Part shown: positions 20,739-32,989 of the stretch, piece by piece
How positions within the stretch are numbered: position 1 is the stretch's first letter
How the letters are laid out: each line of letters opens with the position of its first letter
Assembly: GCA_947311845.1 (NCBI GenBank)
Contig: CAMZMU010000041.1
Coordinates: forward strand, 116,710,796 to 116,774,795
Source of the DNA: Poa pratensis
Taxonomy: Eukaryota > Streptophyta > Magnoliopsida > Poales > Poaceae
DNA length: 64,000 nucleotides
Direction: 5' to 3'
Program-made: the position numbers and the translations under genes
Notes under the pieces: generated by a model
Seen by the model: the letters and a program-made list of their open reading frames with translations, nothing else
What the model was told of the DNA's origin: nothing
Database searches by the model: none

Positions 20739-23698
20739 GAAAGCGCGCTCATCGAGTTCATCCGTGAGAATAGGGATGTTTTTGCATGGACACCTAGTGA
20801 CATGCCAGGCATTCCAACTGAACTCGCTGAGCACAGCTTACATGTTGATCCTAAGGCAAAGCCGGTAAAACAGGGTATGAGGAAAATGAATGCAGAAAGA
20901 AGGAAAGCAATTGGAGAGGAGATAGCCCGGCTTTTGGAGGCCGGCTTTATCATGGAAGTGTTTCATCCAGAGTGGTTAGCTAACCCGGTTTTGGTTCTGA
21001 AAAAGAACAACGAGTGGAGGATGTGTATTGATTTCACAAGTTTGAACAGGTTTTGTCCCAAAGATCCGTTTCAGTTACCGCGTATTGATCAAATCGTGGA
21101 TGCAGTAGCAGGTAGCGAGCTTTTGTGTTTCTTGGATGCTTATTCAGGGTATCATCAGATCAAGTTGAACAAAAATGATTGGGAAAAGACGTCATTTATC
21201 ACCCCTTTGGTGCTTTTTGTTACAAGACCATGACTTTTGGGTTAAAGAATGCAGGGGCAACTTATCAGAGGTGTATTCAGAATTGTTTTCATGATCAGAT
21301 TGGACGTAATGTGCATGCTTACGTTGATGACGTGGTAATAAAGTCAGAGAAAGCCGAGTCATTTATTCGTGATCTTACAGAGACATTCAAAAATCTGAGG
21401 GAGTACCAGATGAAGCTTAATCCTACAAAGTGTGTGTTTGGAGTCCCAGCGGGAAAGTTACTTGGTTTCATTGTGTCAGAGCGGGGAATTGAGGCAAACC
21501 CGGAAAAAATTAGAGCCATTCAAAGCTTGAAAAAGCCAGAGGAACTGAGCGATGTTCAGAAGTTGACGGGTTGTGTGGCAGCGTTAAGCCGGTTTATTTC
21601 CCGGCTCGGAGAGAAAGCAATTCCTTTGTACAAGTTATTGAAGAAAACAGATAATTTCGTGTGGAATCAAGAGGCAGATGAGGCATTTGAGGCTTTGAAG
21701 AAACAGCTGTCAGAAGCGCCAGTTCTGGCAGCGCCGGGTCCCAAGGAACCCATGCTATTATATGTCGCTGCCGGGCCTCAGGCTGTGAGTGCCGTGGTGG
21801 TGGTCGAGAGAAAAGAGGAAGGAAAAGAGAACCCGGTGCAAAGGCCGGTCTATTATGTTAGTGAGGTGTTATCAGAAACCAAGCAAAGGTACCCGCATTG
21901 GCAGAAGTTAGTGTATGGTGTTTTCATGGCCAGTAGAAAGTTGAAACCATATTTTCAGGAGCATCCAATTACGGTGGTTAGTTCTATACCCTTGGCAGAT
22001 ATTATTAGAAATTCAGAAGCTACTGGGAGAGTTGCCAAGTGGGCCATAGAGATGGGGGATTATCACATTGAGTATGTGCCTCGCACAGCTATTAAATCTC
22101 AAGCATTGGTGGATTTTCTTAATGATTGGACGCAGTTGAATGCGCCACCTCTCACCCCGAGTCTCAAATCGTGGGTTATGCATTTTGACGGGTCTAAACA
22201 AGAGCAAGGATCAGGAGCTGGAGTTGTGCTAACTTCTCCCAAAGGTGATAAGTTGAGTTATGTTTTGCAAATTCACTTTGATTGTTCCAATAATGTGGCA
22301 GAATATGAGGCTTTGTTGCATGGTTTGCGTATGGCAAAAGAGATGAATGTCAAGCGTATCAAGTGCTATGGGGATTCAGATCTTGTGGCGCAGCAAGTGT
22401 CAGGAACTTGGGACAGAAAAGATGCAACGATGGCGGCTTACAGGCGAGAGGTGGACAGAGTAGCCGGGTTCTTCTCAGGCTTTCAGGTGGATCATATTGA
22501 CCGCAGAAAAAACGATGCTGCAGATGCTTTGTCAAGACTCGGTTCTCGCAGAGAGCCGGTTCCACCAAATGTTTTCTTGGACGAGCTATGGACGCCATCA
22601 GTCAAGCTTCAGGATGCAGAGGAGCTGGCGGGTCAGGAGGACCCGGATTCACAGTTGGTAGCAGCAACACATGAGATCCCAGAGTGGACAGAACCTTACT
22701 TGGCGTATCTTTTGCGTGGTGAGTTGCCACAACAGGAAGTTATAGCCCGGCAGATCGTGCGCCGGTGCAAGGCCTACGTGGTTATTGATGGCGAGTTGTA
22801 CAAGAGAAGTGTCTCAGGCGTGTTTCAGAGGTGTGTCTCTGGAAAGGAGGGCCGGCAAATTTTGAAGGAAATTCATGAAGGGGATTGTGGTCATCACGCT
22901 TCAACAAGGTCATTGGTAGCAAAAGCTTTTAGACATGGTTTCTTTTGGCTCACAGCCCAGGCAGATGCAGAGCGCTTGGTGAATAGATGTGATGGGTGTC
23001 AGAGATATGCCAGACAGATTCATGTGCCGGCTCAGGAACTGCGCACCATACCTTTGACTTGGCCTTTCGCAGTTTGGGGGCTTGACATGGTGGGTCCTTT
23101 CAGCATGTCTCCTTGCAAGAAAACCCACCTCTTGGTTGCCATTGATAAGTTTACAAAGTGGGTTGAAGTTATGCCTGTTACAAATTGTGAGGCGGCTACA
23201 GTGGTCAAGTTTATGAAGCAGATCATACATAGGTTTGGATATCCTCATAGTATTATCACAGACAATGGTACTAATATGTCACTTGGAGAGATGGCAAAGT
23301 TTTGTGGAAATAATGGTATACGTTTGGATGTGGCCTCAGTTGCTCATCCTCAGGCCAATGGACAGGTTGAACGAGCAAATCAGGAGCTGCTTAGAGGTTT
23401 AAAACCACGTCTCCGGGTCCCGTGTCTCAGAGCCGCCGGAGCGTGGGTTGAGGAGTTGCCATCAGTTGTTTGGGGAATTAACACAACACCCAACAGATCT
23501 ACAAAGATGACCCCTTTCTTTATGGTGTACGGGGCAGAAGCAGTTTTGCCAAGTGATATTATTCATGACTCGCCTCGCGTGGCGGCTTACGTTGAAGCGG
23601 AAAATGAGAAGACCCGGCAGGATTCTGTTGACCTGCTGGAGGAAAATAGAGAGCAAGCATTGGAAAGATCAGCAATTTATCAGCAAGATTTGACCTAA
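20739..23698 (+). pseudogene. Pol: RT, two RNase H domains and integrase, young Gypsy element
   Basis: RT starts in frame with the upstream stop (RENRDVFAWTPSDMPGIP) and runs to about 21205. There one T appears lost from a T run and the frame shifts to the one used until TAA near 23698. Motifs: WRMCIDFTSLN; YVDD at 21320-21331; the Ty3-type RNase H around 21770-22110; a second, archaeal-type RNase H starting MHFDGSKQEQGSGAG near 22180 (CYGDSD, DAADALSRL). Integrase follows with an HHCC finger (GHHASTR...CDGCQ) and acidic residues at 23084, 23261 and 23369, with 58 and 35 residues between them. No chromodomain is present. The single-base loss is the only frame break seen after the TAG. Confidence 0.88.
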
Positions 23699-24506
23699 CC
23701 TTTTCTATCAATAAAGTAAAGGTTGAACAGAGATTTTCTTTGTCTCAGTTTACTTTTCAGTTTTTAAGCCGGTTATTTTTTATTGGCATCATAATAGTTC
23801 TTTTGATCAGCTTGGTCCTGGGGGCTTGTTATTGAAAAAGTGCTAAGTTATTTCCCCGGGACCCGGCCCCAGAGGTTATCCGGGTTTCAAATATTGTAAC
23901 CCGGCTGAGCAGTTCACAGTTTGTTCTCTTGAGTAATATGTGTGTTTAGTTTCAGTATCAGTCATTTTTAGTTGATTTTATATCTTGAGGACGCCCAAAG
24001 AGTGCGTCCCGCCAGTATTTTGGATCAATGGGGTACTGTGGCATAAGCCCTTTACTTTATAAACATTGATCCAGGTCTTGGGGGCTCTTACTGCAAAAGT
24101 CTGTAGCTGCAATCCCAAGACCCGGCTTTTATGCCACTAGTATTCTTGGTTATCTTGCTGTGCAGCTGATGTGACTCGCGACTTTATGGCCTGATTGCAC
24201 ACCTGGAAATTCAATCAACCATGAAGCCCATTGGGACTTGGTTCGACCCTGTCTTTCTCAGAGAAGTTGCGCCAGGGTATCCATGCGAAAGCCGGCTCAC
24301 AGTTAAAGACACCAAAAGGGTCATCGAAACCACAGAAGAACAAGTATTTTGACAGGTAAAGACACAATACGATTACTGCAAAGTTTTACAGCGCATGAGC
24401 GCACATCACAGGCATAGTATCAAAATACGGCTAAGTTATTACAATACTGTGCCCCAAGGGCCAAATAAGACAAGTTGTTAGGCAGACGCAGCTGCTGGGC
24501 AAATGT
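23699..24506 (+). other. Non-coding spacer after integrase in the young Gypsy element
   Basis: No gene is seen. It repeatedly holds short GGGGGCT(T/A) patches (CTTGGGGGCT and similar), also found in the introns of the antisense gene and just before the 3' LTR as part of the purine tract. Confidence 0.5.
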
Positions 24507-26530
24507 TTAAGAGCCGGCCTCAGGCGCCGGGTTAGTAGAAGGAGTGGTGGCTGGAGTATCATCTTTGGCGCTGGCCGAGTCTTCTTTTGCCGGCTCTGTT
24601 TCTGCTCCCCGGGTCTTGGGGGCTTCATTTGTGCGCCAGGTGACAAGTTGAAGAGATTGGAAATATCCTTCTTCATCGTCTTCTACGGCCGCACGTGAAG
24701 GAGGAGGCACAGTTGGAGTTGTTGAGCTTGGGGCTGCAGAGGAGCTGGAAACATTTTGCTCTGTCGCAAGGAAATCCTTATAACTTTGCAGGAGGTTGAT
24801 GCGCTGAGGTTCATCCTCCACAATCTCTTTATTAGCTTCATTATAGCCATATTGGATGCTGTTGAGCTTCAGAGCGTTGGCAATTTGGGTGGCTGCGACC
24901 CGGGTCTGCTTCACAACCCGGCCGTAGGCCTTCCTGTCGAAGGCAGTTCCATCTGCATTGTACTCTGGAAACCCTGAAGCAAGTTTAGCCGGGTCAAGAC
25001 TGGGATAGTAGGCCTTAGCTAAGGCTAGGCTGCGCATTGCGCCGGCTCTGCAAGCAGATTTCTTCAATAACTGAATCCAGCCTGGCATTGTGGATAAGTG
25101 ACCCAGCACTTCAGTATAAGTGCTGGGCGGGTTCTCCCAGTTCCTGGCGGCCTTGATCACCTCACAGCTTCCAAAGTATAACTGGCAAACCAGTGTATAC
25201 ATGCATTTTATCTTCTCAGCTGCGGTTTTGCGGACGTTTCCGTCACGTGAACCTGTATTCAAGAAATAGAAGTTGGAGTTAGTTCACATTCCGGGTCTGG
25301 TTAGACAAATATTACAAGGTTTCAAAGTTTTGTGCTTACCAACAAGTGAAGTAACCATGGAGGTGATCATCTTTTTTAGGCAGGCAAGCTCATTGGTGGC
25401 TGAGTCCAACTTCTGTTGGAGGTTGGTCAGCTGCTCTTGAAAGTTATCCTCATGCTCTTGCATGTTCCGCGTTAAGTCAGAATTTTCTTGCGTCAAGGCA
25501 GTTATTTTTTCTTCAAGGGCCTGAATTTTGTTCGTATCTTCAGTCCGGGTCTCAGTTTCAGCTTTCAAGGCTCCTTGGAGCCGGGCCACTTCTTCGTTGG
25601 CTTTGTTAACATGCTCCTGTTACACAAAAAAGAGAGCAGTTCAGAGTTTTTTCTAAAGTTTCCAAGTTTATAAGTGAAAAGTGCAGTCCCAGGTTGCTGC
25701 GGGCAGCTAACCCGGCACTTGGGGGCTACAGTCTTTAAAAGTTGTTTTTCGCAGTTTGATTGTGACGAAGGAAAAGTGATTTCAAGACCCGGCTTGTTGT
25801 AAACATACAACCCGGGCCTTGGGGGCTACAGGTTGAAGTTTTTTGGTAAGTTATTATTTTTTCAAGCACCAAGTCCATCAACAAGTGATAGTCTTGGAGC
25901 TTGGGGGCTAGTAAGGTTATAGTTATGCAAAAGATAAAAGGTCAAGCAAGGATAAAAGAGTACCTGGTATCGTTTTTGAAGTAGAGAAACAAGTTCAGTT
26001 TCCAAATTCTTGTGATGAGCAAGGCGAGAGAAATACTCCTCGCATAGTGCAGGTGTGGACATGGAATCCAAGGTCGCCAAATCTAAAGAAGAAACCGGGT
26101 CCTTGCCCTTGGCAGAGGGATCTACTTTGACTTCAGGAGCAACAATCTTTGCAAGAACTTGAGAGACACCAGGAGCTGGGCCTTGATGAGACCCGGTGAT
26201 TAGAACTTCTGGTTCAACTTCTTTTGTACCAGAGCCATGCCCGGGTGAGGGAGTGTTCTTTGTTGGCTCTGGAGCAGGTGCAGGGGGACTTGGTGGTGAT
26301 GCTACCACATTTTCGGCGCCAGATTCTTCCTTCTGGACCGGCTCCTCAATTTGTACCTCCATTACAGAGGGTTCAGCAGTTGTGTGTTGAGGAGAGGCAG
26401 CGGGAGAAGATTCCGGGTCTTCTTCTTCTTCCACAATTGCCTTAGCGCTGAAACAAAAGAAAAGCAGTTAGTCATAGTAAAGATTGCAAAGTACTGAAAA
26501 AAAGGAAGAGATAGTGAAGCATTTCTAACC
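24507..26530 (-). CDS. Antisense spliced gene within the Gypsy element, function unknown
   Basis: It lies between integrase and 3' LTR, opposite to gag-pol. Four exon pieces read on the minus strand: end of exon a (26530), exon b 26447-25964, exon c 25616-25340, exon d 25252-24507. Junctions are GT-AG with good consensus (CCAG|GTACTC, TTTTGTGTAACAG|GAG, TTG|GTAAGC, GAATACAG|GT), and phases match: exon b ends in phase 0 and exon c leaves one base that exon d completes. Exons b-d alone give about 500 residues: an acidic Pro/Glu/Ser-rich part, a coiled coil (exon c, ALEEKITALTQENSDL), and a conserved-looking part (PPSTYTEVLGHLS, WIQLLKK) with a Ser/Thr/Pro-rich tail. The start is unresolved, because exon a has an upstream TGA. 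Antisense genes in this position are known in Tat elements such as Grande (gene23) and RIRE2. Confidence 0.7.
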
Positions 26531-26992
26531 CGGCATTGATGTGGAAATCCTCGGGCGTGCTAACCGCGTGTCATGGTCAGATATTTATAACCGCGGTGAA
26601 AACCCTAGGGGTAACATGGTAAAAATGAGTGGATAAGATAAGCATCTTCTCCGGGAAGTCAGCGACAATTAGACAGGACAAAAAGAATATTCCTTGACTC
26701 ATTTATGGTGTCTCAGTGAGATGGCCGAGCAGAAATTTTCGCTAAGTGTTGGGTGTGAAACCCGGAGATACACGGTGTAGAATGAGAAAGCCGGTCATGA
26801 GATAACCCGCCAAGAAGAGCTGGCTTAACAAGACAGAGGGAAATGAAACTTGATATCTTGTACATATTTATTATCTTTGTATTTCAGGTGATTAACCAGG
26901 CAAGCCAGAACACCAGCATTGGTCAAGAAACAAACAACGCAAGATAGAAGCAAAGCGTGGCAATCTGGTTACCTGGTTAACCTGGGGGCTAC

Positions 26993-27586
26993 TGATGGGG
27001 GGATAATAACCCGGTAGGCCCATGAAGAGGAAAACATGACCCGCCAGGCAGGAGGCCCGGCGAAGCCAGTTAACCCTCAGCATAGGCCGGGTTATGGTGC
27101 TGGGCCGGTATCTTGGCGATGACCCGGCTATTCATGAAGAGTATTCCAGAAGGTCCAGAGGCGGTTCAAGAGGCGGTTCTATACTTGGAATACACGAAGG
27201 ATAAAGGAGTAGTAGTAGGACTCAGAGTTCGGGTAGAACCCGGCTTATCATGTACGCGACCAGGAGGCCCGGTATCTATATAAACCGGCTCCAGGCCCTT
27301 AGACAAAGAGGACCTTTTCGTAACCCCAAGCTTTAGGCGAGAGACATACAATCCTTGTAACCTAGATCGAGATCCGGCTCTGTTGTAGTAGCCGGGTTAT
27401 CGAGACAGAGATCGAGATTAATAATAAGATAGCAGGAAGTAGGTCTTTATCTCCAATGGAGAGGCCGAACCTGGGTAAACCTTTGTCCCCTGCCGTGCTA
27501 AACAAACATCCAGACACCAGAGTCGCCTTGCCCAAAAGTTTAAGCTACCCTCAAGTAGCATCTGCCGTGTTTTCTACCCCACGACA
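26993..27586 (+). repeat. 3' LTR of the young Gypsy element
   Basis: 594 bp, preceded by the purine-rich CCTGGGGGCTAC. It carries one extra A at two places compared with the 5' LTR (near 27064 and 27306). Confidence 0.95.
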
Positions 27587-27591
27587 CACGC

Positions 27592-29484
27592 AGTCCCCGG
27601 GCCCGACCAAACGCATCCGACGTCTACCTCCATTGGAACAAGTCCGGACTCTTGCTCCGCCGGGATGAAAATAGATTCGGATTCAGGAGAAGGTTTGATT
27701 GAAGGAGTTCGCAAGTGATTCAGGGCTACTCTAGGTGGTATTGCCTCTTTAGATGAACCGAGCTTTGACAACACGTCGGCAGCATTATTTTTGTCCGAGG
27801 TATATGCCTGTATTCACACCCTTCAAAGAACCCGGATATCTTTTGCACATGGAACCGATATAACGCCATGTTGGCATCCAGAGCATCCCAAGTTCCAGAA
27901 GATTGTTGCACCACCAGGTCGGAATCGCCGAAGCACTCACACGCCGGATACCGATCTCCTTCGCCACATTGAGGCCATGGATTAAGGCCTCATACTCCGC
28001 CACATTGTTTGATGCTGAGAAATGAATCTGCAGCACGTATTTCAGCTGATCTCGCTTCGGCGAGGTGAGGACTATTCCAGCCCCCAGCCCGATCTTTGTC
28101 TTGGACCCATCAAAATGCATTTTCCAATAATTATAGTCCGGCCTGGGTGGCTCATACTGCATCTCGGCCCAATCACAAAAGAAGTCCGGCAACGCCTGGG
28201 ATTTAATTGCATCTCTTCTCTCATAATGTGGTGCATATGGAGACACCTCAATCGCCCATTTGGCAACTCGGCCAGTTGCATCTTTGCACCCGATGATCTC
28301 CGAGATTGGAGCTTCGCACACCACCGTCATGGGATGCTCCTGGAAATAATGCTTCAACTTCTTGACCGCCAGGTAGACACCATACGTCATCTTCTGGTAG
28401 TGAGGGTAATTCTGCTTCGAGGTAGAGATCACCTCGCTCAAGTAATACACCGGTCTCTGCACCGACCTGCCACCTTCTTCGCGCTCCACCACCACTGCCA
28501 CACTTACAACTCGGTTTGTGGCCGCAATGTAAAGTAACATCGGCTCATTGTGCAATGGTGACGCCAACACCGGGGCAGTGGACAACATCTTTTTCAGCTC
28601 ATTGAACGCCACGTCCTGCGGGGTCCATGTAAACCCGGTACTTTTCTTCATGAGCTGGTACAAAGGTAAGGCTTTTTCTCCCAGCCGACCTACAAATCGG
28701 CTCAACGAGGCTAGGCACCCTGTGAATTTCTGCACATCTTTCAAACACTTCGGTAATTTCATGTTCTCAATAGCTCGGATCTTGGCCGGGTTAACCTCGA
28801 TACCTCGGCTAGACACCAGGAATCCAAGCAACTTTCCAGCCGGGACACCAAAGGTGCACTTGTCCGGGTTAAGCTTCAACCGATATTTCTCAAATTCACA
28901 AATGTCTCCTCGAGATCCTCGAGGAGAGTACGTTTCTCCTTAGTTTTGATGACGATATCATCGACATACACTTGCACATTTTTGCCCATTTGAGAGTGCA
29001 GGCATTTCTGCATACACCTCTGATAAGTTGCCCCGGCATTCCTCAGACCAAAACACATGACACGATAGCAATACGCCCCATACGGGGTAATAAAAGCAGT
29101 CTTTATTTGATCCTTCGGGTTCAGTGGTATCTGGTGAAAACCAGAGTACGCATCGATAAAAGACAACAGTTCACAACCAGCAGTGGAATCGATCACTTGA
29201 TCAATCCGAGGTAATGGAAACGGATCTTTCGGGCACGCCTTGTTGAGGTTAGTGAAGTCAATGCACATGCGCCACACCTTGACCACGGCTGGCTCGTCTT
29301 TCTTCTTTTCCACCAAGACCGGATTGGATATCCAGTCCGGATGCAGCACCTCCATAATGAACCCGGCTGCAAGCAACTTAGCCAGCTCGTCCAGCACCAC
29401 TTGTCTTCGGTCGTCTGAGAGACGACGGGTCGGTTGCCTCACCGGTTTCACCTCTGGCCTGACAAATAAAGAGTGCTCTGCCAA
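27592..29484 (-). pseudogene. RT and RNase H of the truncated Gypsy element (frameshifted)
   Basis: RT at 29484-28876 shows MEVLHPDWISNPVLV, WRMCIDFTNLN and YVDD at 28968-28957. A frameshift near 28880 leads into the frame to 27785, with MKLNPDKCTFGVPAGKLLGF and the Ty3-type RNase H (YLSEVISTSKQNYPHYQK). An archaeal-type RNase H starts MHFDGSKTKIGLGAG near 28120. Another shift lies near 27950-27780. The dual RNase H marks the Tat lineage. The reading is cut at 27591 by the target duplication of the younger Gypsy element. Confidence 0.85.
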
Positions 29485-29681
29485 CTCCCTCGGAACACCA
29501 GGCAGGTCCTTAGCCGACCATGCAAAGATATCCCGATTCTCACGGAGGAAGTGACAGAGCTCGCTTTCCTATTTCTCCCCAGCCCGGTCCCAATGATGGC
29601 CATGCTCTGGGTGCTCCGGGTCAATGGGGATCTTCTTGGTCTCCTTGGGCACCTCGAATGCTGCAGTTGAGTCCGGGCTCA

Positions 29682-32600
29682 TCAGTCCGGACATGCCGAG
29701 CTGTGTTGACTGCGCCATTGCCACCACTTGATGCAGCTTCTTCTTCTCGCTGCGATCACCAAAGACTCGGCCAGATTAGACCCCGCCGAGGCACACTGAA
29801 TGGCTCGCTTGTAGTCACCCGAGATGGATATGATCCCATTAGGCCCTGGCATTTTCATCTTCAGGTATGCAACATGGGTGGAAATCATGAACTTGGCCAA
29901 GCCGGCCTTCCAAGCAATGCATGGTATGCACTCTCCAAGTCCACCACCTCGAACTCGATACTCTCAACTCGGCAGTTATCCTTGGTTCCAAATGCTACAT
30001 CCACCCATATCTTGCCCATGGGTGCACAGGAAACGCCAGGCACAATCCCATGAAAAGTACAACTGCTTGGCATCAACTGATTTGGCGATATGCCCAATTT
30101 CACCATTGTGTCTCGGTACATGATGTTGATGGCACTGCCATTGTCCACCAGAACTCGGGTGAACCTCACATTGTTGGTAGGCCCACACAACGTCGGATCT
30201 ACCACCAGGGCATACTTTCCAGGGCTCGGCATGATCCGAGGTGTGTCTTTCCTGCTCCAAGTGATCTCCTGCTCAGACCAGTTCATATAGGTCGGCACCA
30301 CCGGCATTACTGCATTCACCTCCATGGCACGCCTCTGCACGCTCTTCTTGTCAGTTGGCTCGGTCACAAAGACCACATAGCTCGCATGAGCCTCTCTATA
30401 GTCATTTCCGGGGTATTCATACTGCTGACTTGGTCCGGCACCATTATTGTTGTTATTACCTCGGACATTCACAACATTCACGGGCCTTGCTGCTGCAGGC
30501 CTCGGAGAGGTGCAGTGGTTATCGGGGTAACATTTGCTCCGGACAGATTTGGGTGGGCCTCGGCTGAAATCTCTGAGGTGGTCCTGCTCTGTTTCCTCCG
30601 GCCTTCGCCCCTTCTTCCTGATTCTGCGGTTCCAGCTGCACTGCCGGGTTGAATGGTTGGCTGGCTTGCGCGGGTCGGTCGTATGGTAACAGCAAGGACC
30701 ATCTATCATTGATTCATAAGTCAAGGGTGGCTCCGGGTTCGGACTAAATGCCGGACCATTGATTTTCGGCCTCTGGACACCTCCAGCTCCGGGCTGATCC
30801 GGGTTCACCGCTGCAACTTGGTTCGAGGTGTATGGGTAGTCCGGCTCCCTCCTTTTGTCCGAACTCTTGGCGGTCATTACACCTTGGTCCGAGCCGGTTG
30901 TTTATTGGCTCCCTCCTTCTGTTACGTGCCACTGCCTCTGCTGCTGGCTGCATCGGATCACCCAGAGCATAAGAATCTGCAATCCGGATTGTTTCTGCTA
31001 GGGATTTCGGCATATCTCTTTGGAGCCTCTGCCACAGCATGCTGCCATGTCGACAACCATCTGCAAACCAGGAAATGGCCTGTGCCTCTACAACTCCTTC
31101 ACAGGAATTCCGAACATTGCTCCACCGAGTTAAGAATTCTCGGTCAGTTTCATGATCATCTTGCTTACATGCTGCCAGGAGCTGAGGTCGGTTTGGCCTC
31201 TTGTATGTACTAGCAAAGTTGCTGTTAAACGCCAGCTCCAAGTCTATCCAGGAGTTGATACTATACTCCGGCAAATTATTCAGCCAGATCCGAGCTGGAC
31301 CTTCCAACATGTGCGGGAGATACCGGACCGCCCATCGGCGATTGCCCCCCGCTATGTGCACCGAGGATACATAATCTGTCAGCCAATCTTGCGGCTTGGT
31401 GCTCCCGTTGTATGGCTTGGTGTTCCGACCTAACTGGAACTGAGATACTGGCGGTGGTGGCTCCTTCATGATCCGAGGTCCAAAACACGCCGGACCAGGA
31501 GGGCCTTCCTCCTCCAGTTGCTCGGACAAGTAGATTCTATCCAGCTTGTTACGAACATCGCCTGGAGCTAACATCCGAGCTCCTATCCGAGGTCCCAACG
31601 CCCCATCCACTCTGTGGTATCCAGCTCGCGCCATGGCCGAGTCTCCATCATCATATCGGTCATCGCCTTGACCGACATTCTGAGGTTGCTGAACATACTC
31701 CGGCTCTCGCTGATATTGCCCCTGCGGCCGAGGTTGTTGCTGATACCTCGGGGGCGGAGGTGGTTTACCTCGGCCAGCCGACGCTGCTTGCCCGCCATTC
31801 TGATTTCCCTGACCGGAGTTACCCTTAGCTCGGCTTGCATTACCTGGGCCGGGGTTTCCCTTAGCTCGGCTAGCATTGCCCTGGCCCACCTTCTGCTTTG
31901 CTGCTAACACCGGATCATACATCTGCAGCTGCTTGTTCTGACCCGAGGCGGGCTCCTCCGACGAGTGGAGACGAGGCTTGCCCCTTGGACACCTGACTAA
32001 CTGGCCTAGCTGAATAAACCATCCGAATCACCAGCCCCGGCATATGCTCTGCGGAGAGCCTCATTCTGCTGGTTAGCTACATACACTAATTCATTGACTC
32101 GCTTCTGCTGCGCACGCCATGCATCTCCAGTCAACCCGGATAGCTCGGCCCTGCCTGCCTCGGCAGCTCTGAGGTTCTTAGCAGGGGAACTATATACCGG
32201 CCTTCCAGTCGACACGCGACTCTCACTCCTAGCCGAGGTGGTAGGTCGAGCCTCCCTGTTTATCTCATCATTGAGCCCCTTGCCTCTCTGCCGCACCTCG
32301 GCTCCCCTATTTGTATCAACTGCTACCGGGGTGAAGCCATTTGCTGCATTGTACTCACGCAATCTCTATTGAACTCATCTCTAGCTGTTATCATTGCTAC
32401 AGCCTCCTTTTGCAACAGGACACGCTTTGCCTCTAGGTCGGCCACAGTCACCACTACATCCACTCCTGGATTTACTGGGTCTGCCAGTGTCTCCACTATT
32501 CTACTAGGGTCGCACCTCGGCCCTGCAGCTCGGGGGTGCCAGGCAACTCTTTCTCTAGCCTGGGCTTTGCAGATCTCACCTTAGCAACCTCGGCCGCTTG

Positions 32601-32989
32601 GATTTGCTGGCATCTACTTTGCCAGCGGCATCAACCGGACCAGTCATCATCACCTCCACGCAGCTCTCGGGGCGAGTGATACGCCGACCTAAAGCCGCGA
32701 GGAGAGGAGTTTCGTCGTCCACGAGCACCTGCTCCGGGTACCCGCGAACAACCTCGACAGCAACATAGGTGACGAAGCTGCCGAGCATCATGGTGAAGCC
32801 ATGCTCGGGGAAGGGCTTGCCGGCGAAACACCCCGCATTGTCGCTGATGAAGGTGAACTCACCGATCTTGGCGATAAGCCCGGAAAGAACACGCTCGCCT
32901 GAGCCCGTCCGGATGTAAACTCCCTCCAACGCCTCAATCTGCCCCACGGTGGGCGCCAACTGTCGTGGTGGGATCACGGCAGATGCCAT
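29682..32989 (-). pseudogene. Gag and protease of the truncated Gypsy element (frameshifted)
   Basis: The gag frame opens at ATG 32989 inside the LTR and runs across the primer-binding site (MASAVIPPRQLAPTVG) to 32576. More gag follows at 32362-32006 and 31922-30744, including the core domain (WAVRYLPHMLEGPARIWLNNL, SINSWIDLELAF) and Gly/Asn/Pro-rich linkers with a repeated NASRAKGN unit. A Cys/His motif (CCYHTTDPRKPANHSTRQC) is in the next frame (30877-29885), followed by the protease (VLVDNGSAINIMY). Frames change near 32360, 31950, 30850 and 29880. This was the structural and maturation part of the polyprotein and is now broken in at least four places. Confidence 0.82.

Larger units (their letters stand above)
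16531..27586 (+). mobile_element. Complete Tat-type Gypsy retrotransposon, 11.06 kb, very young
   Basis: The LTRs at 16531-17122 (592 bp) and 26993-27586 (594 bp) are flanked by CACGC at 16526-16530 and 27587-27591. By eye the LTRs differ only by two single-A indels and no substitutions, so insertion is very recent. The interior holds gag, protease, RT, RNase H, a second archaeal-type RNase H, integrase, and a 3.3-kb 3' region with an antisense spliced gene. The dual RNase H and antisense gene fit the Tat lineage. Despite its youth, gag and pol contain frameshifts and a stop, so it was mobilised in trans, broke after insertion, or the sequence has errors. Confidence 0.95.
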
